Assembly (NCBI GenBank): GCA_014647715.1 | Contig: BMPS01000008.1 | Coordinates: 1-64,000, forward strand | Source of the DNA: Streptomyces cinereus | GTDB taxonomy: Bacteria; Pseudomonadota; Gammaproteobacteria; Pseudomonadales; Moraxellaceae | Length of the DNA stretch: 64,000 bases | Direction: 5' to 3' | Shown here: piece by piece, positions 56,207-64,000 of the stretch | Layout: each line of letters opens with the position of its first letter | How positions within the stretch are numbered: the stretch's first letter is position 1 | Notes under the pieces: generated by a model | The model's database searches: none | What the model was told of the DNA's origin: nothing | Seen by the model: the letters and a program-made list of their open reading frames with translations, nothing else | Position numbers and translations under genes: made by a program

Positions 56207-57553
56207 TTCAGCGACACGCAATACTTGGGTGCTATAGCCCATTTCGTTGTCATACCATAGGTACATCACTGCACGGTTGTCTTGAGCAAGCGTAGATTTG
56301 GCGTCCCAAATCGCCACTTTTTCACAGCCGACAAAGTCGGTAGAAACGGCTTCATCCGAATCTGAGTAAGCAATTTGCGCTTGCCATTGTTCGCTCTGAC
56401 TGGCTTCCTTGATAAAGGCATTGAGTTCATCGCTTGAATTAACAGGGTTTTTGAAATTCAAATTCAAAATCGCAAGGCTCACGTTTGGCGTTGGTACACG
56501 TACCGAGCTGCCTGACAATTTGCCTTTTAGTTCTGGAATCGCTTTACTGACCGCTTTGGCAGCACCTGTGCTTGTCATCACCATATTTAAGGTTGCAGCA
56601 CGCCCACGACGCTCAGCTTTATGGTGGTTATCAACCAAGTTTTGGTCATTGGTGAATGCATGGATGGTTTCCATGTGACCGTTTTCAATGCCGTATTTAT
56701 CGTTTAACAGTTTGAGCGTAGGGGTAATCGCATTGGTGGTACAGCTTGCCGCTGACACGATGGTATCATTGCCGATGGTGTCGTCATTGACATTATAGAC
56801 GATGTTTTTGATATCGCCCGACGCTGGGGCGGTCAATAGCACTTTTTTGGCACCTTTTGACTGTAAATGCTTGCCAAGACCTGCTTCATCTTTCCATTTA
56901 CCGGTGTTGTCGATGATTAAGGCATTGTCGATACCATAAGACGTGTAGTCGATTTCGCTTGGGTCAGCGGCATAAATGACTTTGATAAAACGACCGTTGG
57001 CGATGATACCGCTGTTTGCTTTATCAACCACCACTGAGCCATCAAACCAGCCATGTACCGAGTCACGCTCAAGTAAGCTTGCACGTTTTTCCAAGTCTTT
57101 TAATAAAGCGTCTGCTTCACCGGCTGGACGGACGACGATGGCTTTTAATTGTAAGCCTTTGTCTGAGGCAGGACGGCTCATCAGCAAACGAGCCAAGATA
57201 CGACCGATACGACCAAAACCATACAACACGACATCTGTCGCAGGCACTTCGTCACCGCTAGTAAAGCTGTCGGCTTGTTTGCCTGATTTGAGCGCTTGAC
57301 CCAAGTCCACCGTGGTATGGCTTAGATTTTGGTCGTTTAACGCGGTGGCAAAGGCAAGTGTATCAGCGATGTTAAGGGCGTTTTTGTCATGATGGGCGAT
57401 GATATCAACAAGGTTTAGTGCAATGCGGTTGCCAAAAAACAACACATTGACGCCTTTATTGGCTAGGGTATTTAGCTCAACTAACAACTGAATCGCTTGG
57501 GCTTCTTGATTTTTGCGAGTGGTGAGGTGGTCTTGGTAGAGATTGGCAGACAT
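56186..57553 (-). CDS. gap: Long-type glyceraldehyde-3-phosphate dehydrogenase
   Basis: A 455-residue phosphorylating GAPDH. About 105 extra residues precede the NAD-binding GFGRIGRILARLL. The catalytic Cys is in SAASCTTNAITP, with HAFTNDQN and WYDNEMGYS following. This long form is found in pseudomonads and relatives and is taken to act mainly in gluconeogenesis, which fits an organism living on organic acids; this is inference. The ATG at 57553 has AAGGTCAT upstream. A terminator hairpin lies on each side. Its stop codon is at the junction of a 21-bp duplication. Confidence 0.93.
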   Translation of the reverse strand: MSANLYQDHLTTRKNQEAQAIQLLVELNTLANKGVNVLFFGNRIALNLVDIIAHHDKNALNIADTLAFATALNDQNLSHTTVDLGQALKSGKQADSFTSGDEVPATDVVLYGFGRIGRILARLLMSRPASDKGLQLKAIVVRPAGEADALLKDLEKRASLLERDSVHGWFDGSVVVDKANSGIIANGRFIKVIYAADPSEIDYTSYGIDNALIIDNTGKWKDEAGLGKHLQSKGAKKVLLTAPASGDIKNIVYNVNDDTIGNDTIVSAASCTTNAITPTLKLLNDKYGIENGHMETIHAFTNDQNLVDNHHKAERRGRAATLNMVMTSTGAAKAVSKAIPELKGKLSGSSVRVPTPNVSLAILNLNFKNPVNSSDELNAFIKEASQSEQWQAQIAYSDSDEAVSTDFVGCEKVAIWDAKSTLAQDNRAVMYLWYDNEMGYSTQVLRVAETMAKNA

Positions 57554-57610
57554 AGTATGACCTTTTTTTGTGAAGGAAAAATAAAATCTGTGGAAAATGC
57601 AGCAATGAAT

Positions 57611-57642
57611 AAACGCCTAAATTGTAACGGAATTTAGGCGTT
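57611..57642. terminator. Hairpin terminator between lipocalin and gap
   Basis: AAACGCCTAAATT-gtaacgg-AATTTAGGCGTTT is a 13-bp perfect stem. On the minus strand it ends in a T-rich segment and would stop lipocalin transcripts before gap. Confidence 0.85.
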
Positions 57643-57679
57643 TTAGCAATTTTAAAGCAGGGTGTTTCAACTACCTAGA

Positions 57680-58273
57680 TTATCGGCTATTTTGTACGGT
57701 TTTTTGCAATTTACTGACATCGTAGCCTTGAGATTTTGCGGTAGCGACCATTGTTTGATAAGTAGCTTCATCCATCGTGGGCGTGCGTGACAAAATCCAC
57801 AAGTATTTTTGATTTGGCGTACCCACCAACGCATGGCTATAATTGGGGTCTAAAGCAAGCACCCAATAATCGGCTTTACCCACAGGCAACCAACGCAATC
57901 CTTGCGGCAAGAAAGTAACTTTAAGTTTACTGCCACTGTCGCCATTTTTGGTGGCTTCACCAATGCTTTGCATGGGTTTGCCATCTTTGCCCATACATTG
58001 GTTATTGACTTCCACCTTGCCTGTCGGTTGTAGGGTGTAAGTGGCGGTGACATCACTGGCACAGTTACGCTGAAAAAACATCGGCAAACGGGCGATTTCG
58101 TACCATTTACCCGCATACCGGTTTAAATCAACGCTTTGTACTGCCTGAGCTTTGCCAACGCCTGTGGGCTTGGCGGTGGTTTCGGTTGTGGGGGTGGTGG
58201 AGCAAGCACTCATCGCAATTAATGTACCTGCAATACCTGCCACTGCTAGCGTTTTTTTACTCATCAGTTTCAT
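57680..58273 (-). CDS. blc: Outer-membrane lipocalin (Blc-like lipoprotein)
   Basis: A 197-residue lipoprotein. The signal peptide ends in a lipobox with the Cys in AMSACSTT, then a Thr-rich linker and a lipocalin barrel with the GxW motif DLNRYAGKWYEIARLPMFFQ. DYWVLALDPNYSHALVG and YLWILSRTP complete the Blc signature. Bacterial lipocalins bind lysophospholipids in the outer membrane. The ATG at 58273 is preceded by GGTGAT, complementary to the 16S rRNA end; a GTG at 58285 is a less likely start. It is alone between terminators. Confidence 0.9.
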   Translation of the reverse strand: MKLMSKKTLAVAGIAGTLIAMSACSTTPTTETTAKPTGVGKAQAVQSVDLNRYAGKWYEIARLPMFFQRNCASDVTATYTLQPTGKVEVNNQCMGKDGKPMQSIGEATKNGDSGSKLKVTFLPQGLRWLPVGKADYWVLALDPNYSHALVGTPNQKYLWILSRTPTMDEATYQTMVATAKSQGYDVSKLQKTVQNSR

Positions 58274-58422
58274 TGTGTATATCACCTTATTTTACTCAGT
58301 CTTACTGCGCATTAAAGTACTCATTTTAGCTCAAAATAAACGCTCAAACGGTGACTATTGGGGCATTTTTTGTCAGCCAGTTGTTACAACGAATGCGCTA
58401 TTGTCAACCTGTTGGCTAGTTT

Positions 58423-59454
58423 TTATACCTTGTCGACCAATAACCGAATACCCGCGATTCCCATCGCCCCATGCTCATAGGCGGTGGCTAAGTCTTCTTG
58501 CCCCACCCCACCCAGCGCAAAAACCGGCACATCACAGATTTTTGCCAATTCACTCAAGGTTTGCCAGCCCATGCCCCCACTTTGAAAGGTTTCTGGGTGT
58601 GTCGGAGTGGCTTTCACCGGGGATAAAAAACAGCCCATCACAGTATGCGAGGTTGCCAAGGCATTTAATCTGCTTAGGCTATGTTGGTCATGGCAACTGG
58701 CAAAATAGTGATAATTTTTTGATAGGTTTAAGAAATCAAGCGTCATGAGTTGTTGGTGATTTAAATGTACCATGCCGTTTTTTAACCACGCATCTAAACG
58801 CTGAAATAAGCGCTCAGGTAAGTACTCAAATAAGCGCTCAACTGTTGCATATTGAATAATCGGGGTGATATCCGCCCTTATCGTGAGTAAGCCATCAATC
58901 ATAGCGGTGGCATTTTCATCGCTGGTTTGCGGGCGAAGATAACAATGGGCACTTTGGGGCAGTTTTTGGCTATAAAAATCAACCCACTTATCCACACTAA
59001 CCAAGCTATCTAAAGGCTGGGTGATATAAATTGTATTAGGCAATTTTAACCACTCTAAAATGCGGGCATTGGCATCGGGCAAAGGGTACTGATTGGCGAC
59101 CAAGTCTGACTGATGAACCCATGTGACGGCTTGACCTTCCTTGCCTTTACCCTGTTGTAACCCATCAAACTGGGCTTGGCTCACTCGAATTTTAAAGACA
59201 TGCAATGCCACGGTTTTATCAGCATAATCATGGCGTATCACCCCCATTTTGACTGCGGTATTTTGCGCGATATCCAAGCCAATCTCTTCATGGACTTCAC
59301 GAATTAACCCTTGTGTTGGGGTTTCATCTGGCTCAATTTTCCCCCCAACAAATTCATAGCGATTGCCTTGGTGTTGACTGGCATGGCGAAATCCGAGTAG
59401 ATATTGATTGTTAAAATGTATCACCGCAACTGCCACATTTACGACTTTTGACAT
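58423..59454 (-). CDS. Nudix hydrolase fused to a ThiE-like domain
   Basis: A 343-residue fusion. The N-terminal MutT-like domain (1-130) carries a complete Nudix box: GGKIEPDETPTQGLIREVHEEIGL. It probably hydrolyses oxidised dGTP (8-oxo-dGTP). The C-terminal domain (about 145-343) resembles thiamine-phosphate synthase (ThiE, TIM barrel), ending VPVFALGGVGQEDLATAYEHGAMGIAGIRLL. This fusion is common in gammaproteobacteria and the ThiE part is usually not needed for thiamine synthesis. It stands alone. Confidence 0.88.
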   Translation of the reverse strand: MSKVVNVAVAVIHFNNQYLLGFRHASQHQGNRYEFVGGKIEPDETPTQGLIREVHEEIGLDIAQNTAVKMGVIRHDYADKTVALHVFKIRVSQAQFDGLQQGKGKEGQAVTWVHQSDLVANQYPLPDANARILEWLKLPNTIYITQPLDSLVSVDKWVDFYSQKLPQSAHCYLRPQTSDENATAMIDGLLTIRADITPIIQYATVERLFEYLPERLFQRLDAWLKNGMVHLNHQQLMTLDFLNLSKNYHYFASCHDQHSLSRLNALATSHTVMGCFLSPVKATPTHPETFQSGGMGWQTLSELAKICDVPVFALGGVGQEDLATAYEHGAMGIAGIRLLVDKV

Positions 59455-59524
59455 ATTTTTCTCAAATTATTGATTGTTACCTATTATAAAGCATTAAATT
59501 TGATGAAAAAGTGAAAAAAGTCAC

Positions 59525-59561
59525 TTGACGACCCATTAAATATAAATGATAATCATTATCA
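59525..59561 (+). promoter_or_regulatory. Fur-controlled promoter of hemP
   Basis: TTGACG (59525-59530), a 17-base spacer and GATAAT (59548-59553) form a good sigma-70 promoter. The exact 7-1-7 palindrome TGATAATCATTATCA (59547-59561), a classic Fur core, overlaps the -10, so iron-bound Fur should block transcription. Confidence 0.88.
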
Positions 59562-59606
59562 ATTAAAAACACTATTCGCCCATCTTACAGAGAAAAGGAG
59601 TATCCC

Positions 59607-59771
59607 ATGTTACACTTATTAAATCGTGCCAATCTCATTCAACAAAGTTCCTTGCCTACGCTATATTCCAATCATTTATTTGCGCTGACCAAAGAGATTC
59701 GCATTCAGCATGACGGCGAAGAATACCGTCTTCGATTAACCCGTAATAACCGCCTAATACTCACCAAATAG
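59607..59771 (+). CDS. hemP: Hemin uptake protein HemP
   Basis: A 54-residue protein. The C-terminal half, IRIQHDGEEYRLRLTRNNRLILTK, is the HemP signature. HemP-type proteins are found with haem receptors and help their expression or uptake. The ATG at 59607 has AAAAGGAG (59593-59600) 6 bases upstream. The Fur-box promoter directly upstream fits an iron-repressed gene. No haem receptor follows, which is unusual. A 15-bp duplication covers its stop codon. Confidence 0.88.
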   Translation: MLHLLNRANLIQQSSLPTLYSNHLFALTKEIRIQHDGEEYRLRLTRNNRLILTK

Positions 59772-59788
59772 TGACTCACCAAATAGTC
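59759..59788. repeat. 15-bp tandem duplication across the hemP stop codon
   Basis: ACTCACCAAATAGTG and ACTCACCAAATAGTC follow one another (59759-59773, 59774-59788). The codons Leu-Thr-Lys-stop are repeated in frame after the true stop (59769-59771). Confidence 0.92.
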
Positions 59789-59807
59789 CCCGTGAAATTG
59801 TTAATAT

Positions 59808-59840
59808 AAAAAAGCCAATCTTCCTCAGAGTGGCTTTTTT
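59808..59840. terminator. Bidirectional rho-independent terminator
   Basis: AAAAAAGCCA and TGGCTTTTTT enclose a 13-base loop between the convergent hemP and SDR genes. Confidence 0.8.
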
Positions 59841-59906
59841 AAATGGTTAAGTTGATAGTCTCTGTTGCCAGTCACCTTTCCCAATTACCGTTAACAATCA
59901 CCTGAA

Positions 59907-60671
59907 TTAACCCATGCGAATAGCCCCGTCCAAACGAATAACGTCGCCATTAAGATAGCTATTTTCGATGATGTGTGCCACCAATTTAGCAAATTCTTCT
60001 GGGTTGCCCAAACGTTTGGGAAAAGGAACCGCTTGTTCAAGACTGGTACGGGCAGCTTCTGGCAGGCTTGCCATCATCGGTGTGCCGAACACCCCTGGGG
60101 CGATGGTCATGATACGTATTTGATGACGCTGCAGCTCACGCGCGAGTGGTAAGGTTAAGCCCACCACACCTGCTTTGGATGACGAGTAACTGCCCTGTCC
60201 GACCTGACCATCGAATGCGGCAATTGAAGCGGTGTTGATAATCACACCTTTATCTTCGTTGCTGTCTGCAGTATTTTTTGCCATCGCCGCCGCCGCCAGT
60301 CGCGCCACATTGAAAGTGCCGATGAGGTTAATCTGGATACCACGGGCAAAGGTGGTTAAATCGGCTGGATTGCCTTCTTTGTCCAGTAATTTTTGTACCA
60401 CCACGATACCGGCACAGTTGATTGACCCTGATAATTTACCAAATTTGGTCACACCCGCCTCAATCGCATTTTTGACATCCGCTTCGCTGGTGATGTCACA
60501 TTTTGCAAAAATCGCTTTATCGCCCAATTCAGCCACTAATTTCTCACCGGCTTCTTGGTTCAGATCGGCGATGATAACATTTGCGCCATGCGCCACCAAA
60601 TAACGGGTTGTCGCTTCACCTAAACCTGATGCGCCGCCTGTGACCAAAAATGTATTATTTTGTACTTGCAT
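59907..60671 (-). CDS. SDR-family 3-hydroxyacyl-CoA dehydrogenase (type II-like)
   Basis: A 254-residue short-chain dehydrogenase. The cofactor motif TGGASGLGEAT, the NCAG segment, the catalytic Ser in NTASIAAFDGQVGQ and the YSSSK site (Tyr, Lys) are present. The sequence resembles mitochondrial HSD17B10-type 3-hydroxyacyl-CoA/2-methyl-3-hydroxybutyryl-CoA dehydrogenases. The acyl-CoA synthetase gene ends about 100 bases upstream on the same strand, suggesting a shared role in fatty-acid or branched-chain acid use; the substrate is not proven. Confidence 0.85.
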   Translation of the reverse strand: MQVQNNTFLVTGGASGLGEATTRYLVAHGANVIIADLNQEAGEKLVAELGDKAIFAKCDITSEADVKNAIEAGVTKFGKLSGSINCAGIVVVQKLLDKEGNPADLTTFARGIQINLIGTFNVARLAAAAMAKNTADSNEDKGVIINTASIAAFDGQVGQGSYSSSKAGVVGLTLPLARELQRHQIRIMTIAPGVFGTPMMASLPEAARTSLEQAVPFPKRLGNPEEFAKLVAHIIENSYLNGDVIRLDGAIRMG

Positions 60672-60772
60672 TGTTTTTCCATTAACCTGTTATTTTTTGT
60701 TGATAAAAAAAGCCTAGCTTACACTAGATACTCTTTCGGTAGATACTCTTTTGCATAGGGATAAAATTTTTG

Positions 60773-62482
60773 TTAGTGCGCCACGCTCATGCTACGCAGC
60801 ATAAAACGTTGCACTTTACCACTTGGGGTTTTTGGCAAGGCATCGATAAACTCAACAATACGGGGATACGCATGGGCAGATAACCGTGCATGCACCAAGC
60901 TTTGGATGTCTTTGGCTAACTCGTCATTAGCGGTATAGCCGTCTTTGAGTACAACATAGGATTTGATGATGTGGCCGCGTATGTCATCTGGCACACCAAT
61001 CGCCGCGGTCTCGGCTACCGACGGGTGTTCCATTACCGTGTTCTCGACATCGGTAGGACCGACACGATACCCTGCAGTGGTAATAATATCGTCATCACGC
61101 CCGACAAACCAAAAAGTGCCATCATCATGCTGCTCGACCATATCGCCTGTTAGATAATAACCATTTTCAAACGGATTTTTTTCGTTCCACGTATAGCCTT
61201 GGAAAAATAAGGATGGCGAGTTCGCCACATCAACGGCTAGTTGACCTTGTACGCCTGCGCCTACTTCATTAAATTTTTCATCCAGTACTGCCAAGCGATA
61301 ACCTGGCAATGGCATACCCATTGAGCCAATTGGCTGATCATGGGTTAACTTATGATGACAGCAGCACGCCATCCCCAATTCGGTTTGTCCATAATGGTCA
61401 AGAATAGATGCGCCAAGATGGTCATTAATCCACGTCACCACTTCAGTATTTAATGTCTCACCCGCTGAGCTAATACGCGTCAATAGCGGTAACTCATCAA
61501 CTTTGTTGTCAAAAACACCACTTGATTTCATCATACGAAATGCAGTGGGTGATGAGGCTAAATTAGTGATTTTATGGTTTTTGATAAAATCTAATGTATG
61601 CTTGGCATCAAATCCTGATTCATTAAAGTGGGTAGTAGCACCGACTAGCAAAGGTCCTGTAATCGCATAATACAAGCCATAGGCCCAGCCTGGGTCAGCC
61701 ATGTTCCAAAACCGATCATTATCGCTTAGACCCACTGCGTGTACCATATACAAATAAAATGCGGTTAGCGCTTTAAGTGGTACTGCCACACCTTTTGACT
61801 TGCCCACGGTACCTGAAGTAAACATTTGCAAGAAAGGATCTTCCCCTGTTAGCATCACAGGTTCAAAGTCTTCCCTTTGCGCTGCCATTAGGCTATCAAA
61901 ATGCCAATCCCCATATTGTTTGGCGGCTTGCTCGCTGCCCACCATCACCATGTTTGGTAGTGGGTTTATGTCATTGAATTTTTCACGGTTATGGCTGTCG
62001 GTGAAAACCACCTTGGTAGCGGCTTTTTCAAGGCGGTATTCAATCGCTTCGACACCAAATGCGGTAAACAATGGCTGGTATACCGCACCGATGCGCCACG
62101 CACCCACAATCACCGCTAACAAAGTCGGTGTACGGGGCAGCATGGTTGACACCCGATCGCCTTTTTTCACCCCCAAAGCAGTGAGCACATTTGCCATTTT
62201 ACCGCTCAGTTTATCGAGCTGTGCGTAAGTGATTTGATGGATATTACCTTGGGTATCTTCATGCACTAGCGCGACTTTATTTGCCTTATCAGACTGGGCA
62301 TGACGACCCACACATTCTACATAGGCGTTGATACCATTGATGCGGCAACCTTGCAGGATTTGCTGTTCAAGTTCGTCGATATTGAATTGGTCAATGTAGC
62401 TTTGATATCGGTAGCTTTGATAGTGGTAGCTTTGATAATCAGGATGGGTAGATTGCGGGGTTTGGGTGTCAAGATTGTCCAT
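60773..62482 (-). CDS. Acyl-CoA synthetase (AMP-forming), AcsA-like
   Basis: A 569-residue adenylate-forming enzyme that activates an acid to its CoA thioester. Core motifs are the P-loop-like FTSGTVGKSKGVAVP, the DHYGQTELGMA segment, TGDMV and the C-terminal GYRVGPTDVENTV with the catalytic Lys in PKTPSGKVQR. It most resembles acetyl- or propionyl-CoA synthetase-like proteins with a short N terminus. The first 35 residues are polar with three YQSY repeats encoded by a 15-bp repeat. AGGAG precedes the ATG. It is followed by the SDR gene. Confidence 0.85.
   Translation of the reverse strand: MDNLDTQTPQSTHPDYQSYHYQSYRYQSYIDQFNIDELEQQILQGCRINGINAYVECVGRHAQSDKANKVALVHEDTQGNIHQITYAQLDKLSGKMANVLTALGVKKGDRVSTMLPRTPTLLAVIVGAWRIGAVYQPLFTAFGVEAIEYRLEKAATKVVFTDSHNREKFNDINPLPNMVMVGSEQAAKQYGDWHFDSLMAAQREDFEPVMLTGEDPFLQMFTSGTVGKSKGVAVPLKALTAFYLYMVHAVGLSDNDRFWNMADPGWAYGLYYAITGPLLVGATTHFNESGFDAKHTLDFIKNHKITNLASSPTAFRMMKSSGVFDNKVDELPLLTRISSAGETLNTEVVTWINDHLGASILDHYGQTELGMACCCHHKLTHDQPIGSMGMPLPGYRLAVLDEKFNEVGAGVQGQLAVDVANSPSLFFQGYTWNEKNPFENGYYLTGDMVEQHDDGTFWFVGRDDDIITTAGYRVGPTDVENTVMEHPSVAETAAIGVPDDIRGHIIKSYVVLKDGYTANDELAKDIQSLVHARLSAHAYPRIVEFIDALPKTPSGKVQRFMLRSMSVAH
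62396..62440. repeat. 15-bp coding tandem repeat, three copies
   Basis: Three units of GTAGCTTTGATANNN (62396-62410, 62411-62425, 62426-62440) encode YQSYH-YQSYR-YQSYI near the N terminus of the acyl-CoA synthetase. Confidence 0.9.
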
Positions 62483-62783
62483 GATTGGCTCCTAATGTCG
62501 TCCATGAGATAGGAATAAAGCCAGTGTTAACGGTCACCAACTGGCTTAAAATAACGCTGACTTAAAATAAATCTGGCTTGAAATAAATTTGAGTTAATAC
62601 AACCATTTTTTTGACGATGGGCTCGCAACTATCACTGATTTACACTCGTACTGACTTACTTGTATCTCGATTTACTTGTCTCAAGTCAAGCTAACAAATT
62701 CCTTTTGTCAGCTTATGATGCCTAAAATTTTGGATAATTTCAAGTATTATGATATGAATTGTATCGTTTTAAACATTCTACTG
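62483..62783. other. Intergenic region with 16-bp repeat
   Basis: A 301-base gap between orn and the acyl-CoA synthetase gene. Apart from the 16-bp repeat at 62542 it is AT-rich with no clear promoter. Both flanking genes are on the minus strand. Confidence 0.5.
62542..62589. repeat. 16-bp imperfect tandem repeat, three copies
   Basis: TGGCTTAAAATAACGC, TGACTTAAAATAAATC and TGGCTTGAAATAAATT are consecutive, 60-110 bases upstream of the acyl-CoA synthetase start. Confidence 0.85.
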
Positions 62784-63335
62784 TTAACCAATAAACTTAA
62801 AAAAGTGCTCTTTATAGTGGCGCAGTTCACGAATCGAATCACGGATATCATCCAGTGCCAAATGATTGCCTTTTTTCTCAAAGCTTGACAAAATATCGGG
62901 GCGCCAGCGATAAGCCAACTCTTTGACCGTTGACACATCTAAATTGCGGTAATGAAAAAACCGCTCAAGCGTTGGCATTTGACGTGCCAAAAACCGTCTG
63001 TCTTGGCAAATCGAATTGCCACACATCGGTGAGCGTCCTGATTCGACATATTTACTCAAAAATGCAATGGTTTCGCTTTCTGCTTGAGCCATGGTCACGT
63101 TACTACGGCGAATACGGTCAATCAGTCCTGATTGCCCATGTTGGCGCGTGTTCCAATCATCCATGCTGTTGAGCACAATGTCAGGCGTATGGATGGCAAA
63201 CACAGGACCTTCGGCTAAGATATTGAGTTCACTGTCAGTCACTATCGTCGCTATCTCGATGATGGTATCGTTGAGGGTATCTAGACCTGTCATCTCAAGG
63301 TCAATCCAAATCAGATGTTTTTTATCAACCGCCAT
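62784..63335 (-). CDS. orn: Oligoribonuclease
   Basis: A 183-residue DEDDh-type 3'-5' exonuclease that degrades 2-5 base RNA and pGpG, the last step in c-di-GMP turnover. The motifs are [10 protein letters not shown] (Exo I Asp, Glu), [11 protein letters not shown] (Exo II) and [12 protein letters not shown] (Exo III with His and Asp). The length is normal (181 in E. coli). It is divergent from rsgA, as in many gammaproteobacteria, where orn and rsgA are neighbours. Confidence 0.97.
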   Translation of the reverse strand: MAVDKKHLIWIDLEMTGLDTLNDTIIEIATIVTDSELNILAEGPVFAIHTPDIVLNSMDDWNTRQHGQSGLIDRIRRSNVTMAQAESETIAFLSKYVESGRSPMCGNSICQDRRFLARQMPTLERFFHYRNLDVSTVKELAYRWRPDILSSFEKKGNHLALDDIRDSIRELRHYKEHFFKFIG

Positions 63336-63509
63336 ACTATTGCCTTTTCATACTCTTTAACAAATAATCCGCCATCTTAGCAGATTTTACAGGTAAAATA
63401 TCGGTTTTGTTGGCGATTGCTCATGTAGCGATGTCCAAAAGTATTGCAAAATTTTATAAGGTGTTAGTATGGTAAAAAATCCCCTAGTGGCTGATGTAGT
63501 GGATAGCGT

Positions 63510-64000
63510 ATGGCGTTAATCCGTAAACGTAAACTCACTGACCAGCAAACCCGCCGCATCCAAAAACAACAAAAATCCCAGCAAGTGTTAGACGATGCCC
63601 AGCTGATGGATGGGATTGTTGTCGCAAACTTTGGCAAGCAGCTCGAAGTCCAAGCCACTAGCCTACCGAAAACCCTGCCTGAAAAACCGATTGTCGCCGC
63701 TGACGAGCCAGAACCTTTTTGGCAACCCATCACTCTGCACAGTGTTTGGCGTTGTCACACCCGTACCAACTTGCCACTGATTGCCACTGGGGATAAAGTC
63801 CGCTTTGTAGCTGACCCGAATACCGGGCTTGGACGCATTGAAGCGATTTATGATAGACAAAGTATCATCTACCGCCCCGACCGTTATCACAAGCTCAAAC
63901 CCATTGCCGCCAATGTTGATATTTTAGCAGTCGTATTCGCGCCACTACCGCTACCGTCTGCCCAGCTGATTGATCGGTATTTGGTGGCTTGCCATCACTC
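63510..64000 (+). CDS. rsgA: Small-ribosomal-subunit GTPase RsgA, 5' part
   Basis: The gene runs off the right edge with about 163 codons visible. Starting MALIRKRKLTDQQTRRIQ, it has the N-terminal basic helix, the OB-fold (VVANFGKQLEVQA; TGDKVRFVAD; IEAIYDRQSIIYRPDRY) and the beginning of the circularly permuted GTPase domain (AANVDILAVVFAPLPLPSAQLIDRYLVA). RsgA matures the 30S subunit. The ATG at 63510 follows GGAT by 5-7 bases. An upstream ATG at 63469 stops at once. The neighbouring orn is divergent. Confidence 0.93.
   Translation, partial: MALIRKRKLTDQQTRRIQKQQKSQQVLDDAQLMDGIVVANFGKQLEVQATSLPKTLPEKPIVAADEPEPFWQPITLHSVWRCHTRTNLPLIATGDKVRFVADPNTGLGRIEAIYDRQSIIYRPDRYHKLKPIAANVDILAVVFAPLPLPSAQLIDRYLVACHH

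Noticed and set aside
58152-58748. 198-codon plus-strand frame across the lipocalin start and mutT end
   Set aside because: Antisense to two well-supported genes and without recognisable domains.

Overview
The window is chromosomal DNA of a gammaproteobacterium of the family Moraxellaceae, most likely close to Moraxella (Faucicola) osloensis. This is inferred from moderate G+C judged by eye, a monomeric NADP-isocitrate dehydrogenase, a CsrA with a long C-terminal tail, a Nudix-ThiE fusion, and an argC neighbourhood like that of Pseudomonadales. No database search was possible. The left edge cuts an IS630-type transposase remnant and the right edge cuts rsgA. Almost everything between is housekeeping chromosome; no CRISPR array, prophage or integrated island was seen.

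Layout. 1-0.6 kb: IS630 remnant. 0.6-10.6 kb: VIT/CCC1 metal transporter, AGCS amino-acid symporter, MFS exporter, HSL-type esterase, a DEAD-box helicase with a long charged tail, the small SRP RNA (ffs) with a visible promoter, a SIMPL-domain protein and Pal. 10.9-25 kb: DUF6231-like protein, ilvD, alaS, yghU-type GST, aspartokinase, csrA with a HopJ-family gene, ung-tadA, a MaoC hydratase and nrdA. nrdB does not follow; a short AT-rich scrap region and a tiny lipoprotein gene do. 25.7-39.5 kb: MscS channel, HIT protein plus membrane class III nucleotide cyclase, icd, a WYL regulator with a TerD-like protein, recJ, a small hydrophobic protein and a BtuB-like receptor. 39.7-45.5 kb: glnL (ntrB), glnG (ntrC) and a Hanks-type kinase whose start overlaps the ntrC stop, then tRNA-Leu(UAG) and an orphan AAA ATPase. 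45.5-56 kb: clpS-clpA, a DUF6776-like protein, argC, hemE, proB, a DegV protein and obgE. 56-64 kb: long-type GAPDH, lipocalin, Nudix-ThiE, a Fur-controlled hemP, an SDR and acyl-CoA synthetase pair, orn and rsgA.

How the genes work together. Nitrogen control (NtrBC), nucleotide signalling (cyclase, CsrA, Orn), adaptor-guided proteolysis (ClpS/ClpA) and translation (alaS, tRNA-Leu, tadA, obgE, rsgA, ffs) sit beside amino-acid synthesis (ilvD, lysC, argC, proB) and haem synthesis/uptake (hemE, hemP). Metabolism looks organic-acid based: monomeric icd, a GAPDH of gluconeogenic type, acyl-CoA synthetase with SDR, and MaoC hydratase.

Most unusual points: (1) short tandem duplications of 8-21 bp lying across the stop codons of five genes (pal, glnL, obgE, gap, hemP); (2) three unrelated genes with a 15-bp unit in triplicate near their 5' ends; (3) a Ser/Thr kinase translationally coupled to ntrC; (4) a WYL/TerD-like pair with a long inverted repeat upstream; (5) an orphan AAA ATPase behind a hairpin cluster next to a tRNA; (6) CsrA with a tail longer than its core; (7) two small genes, hemP and a lipoprotein, that are easily missed.
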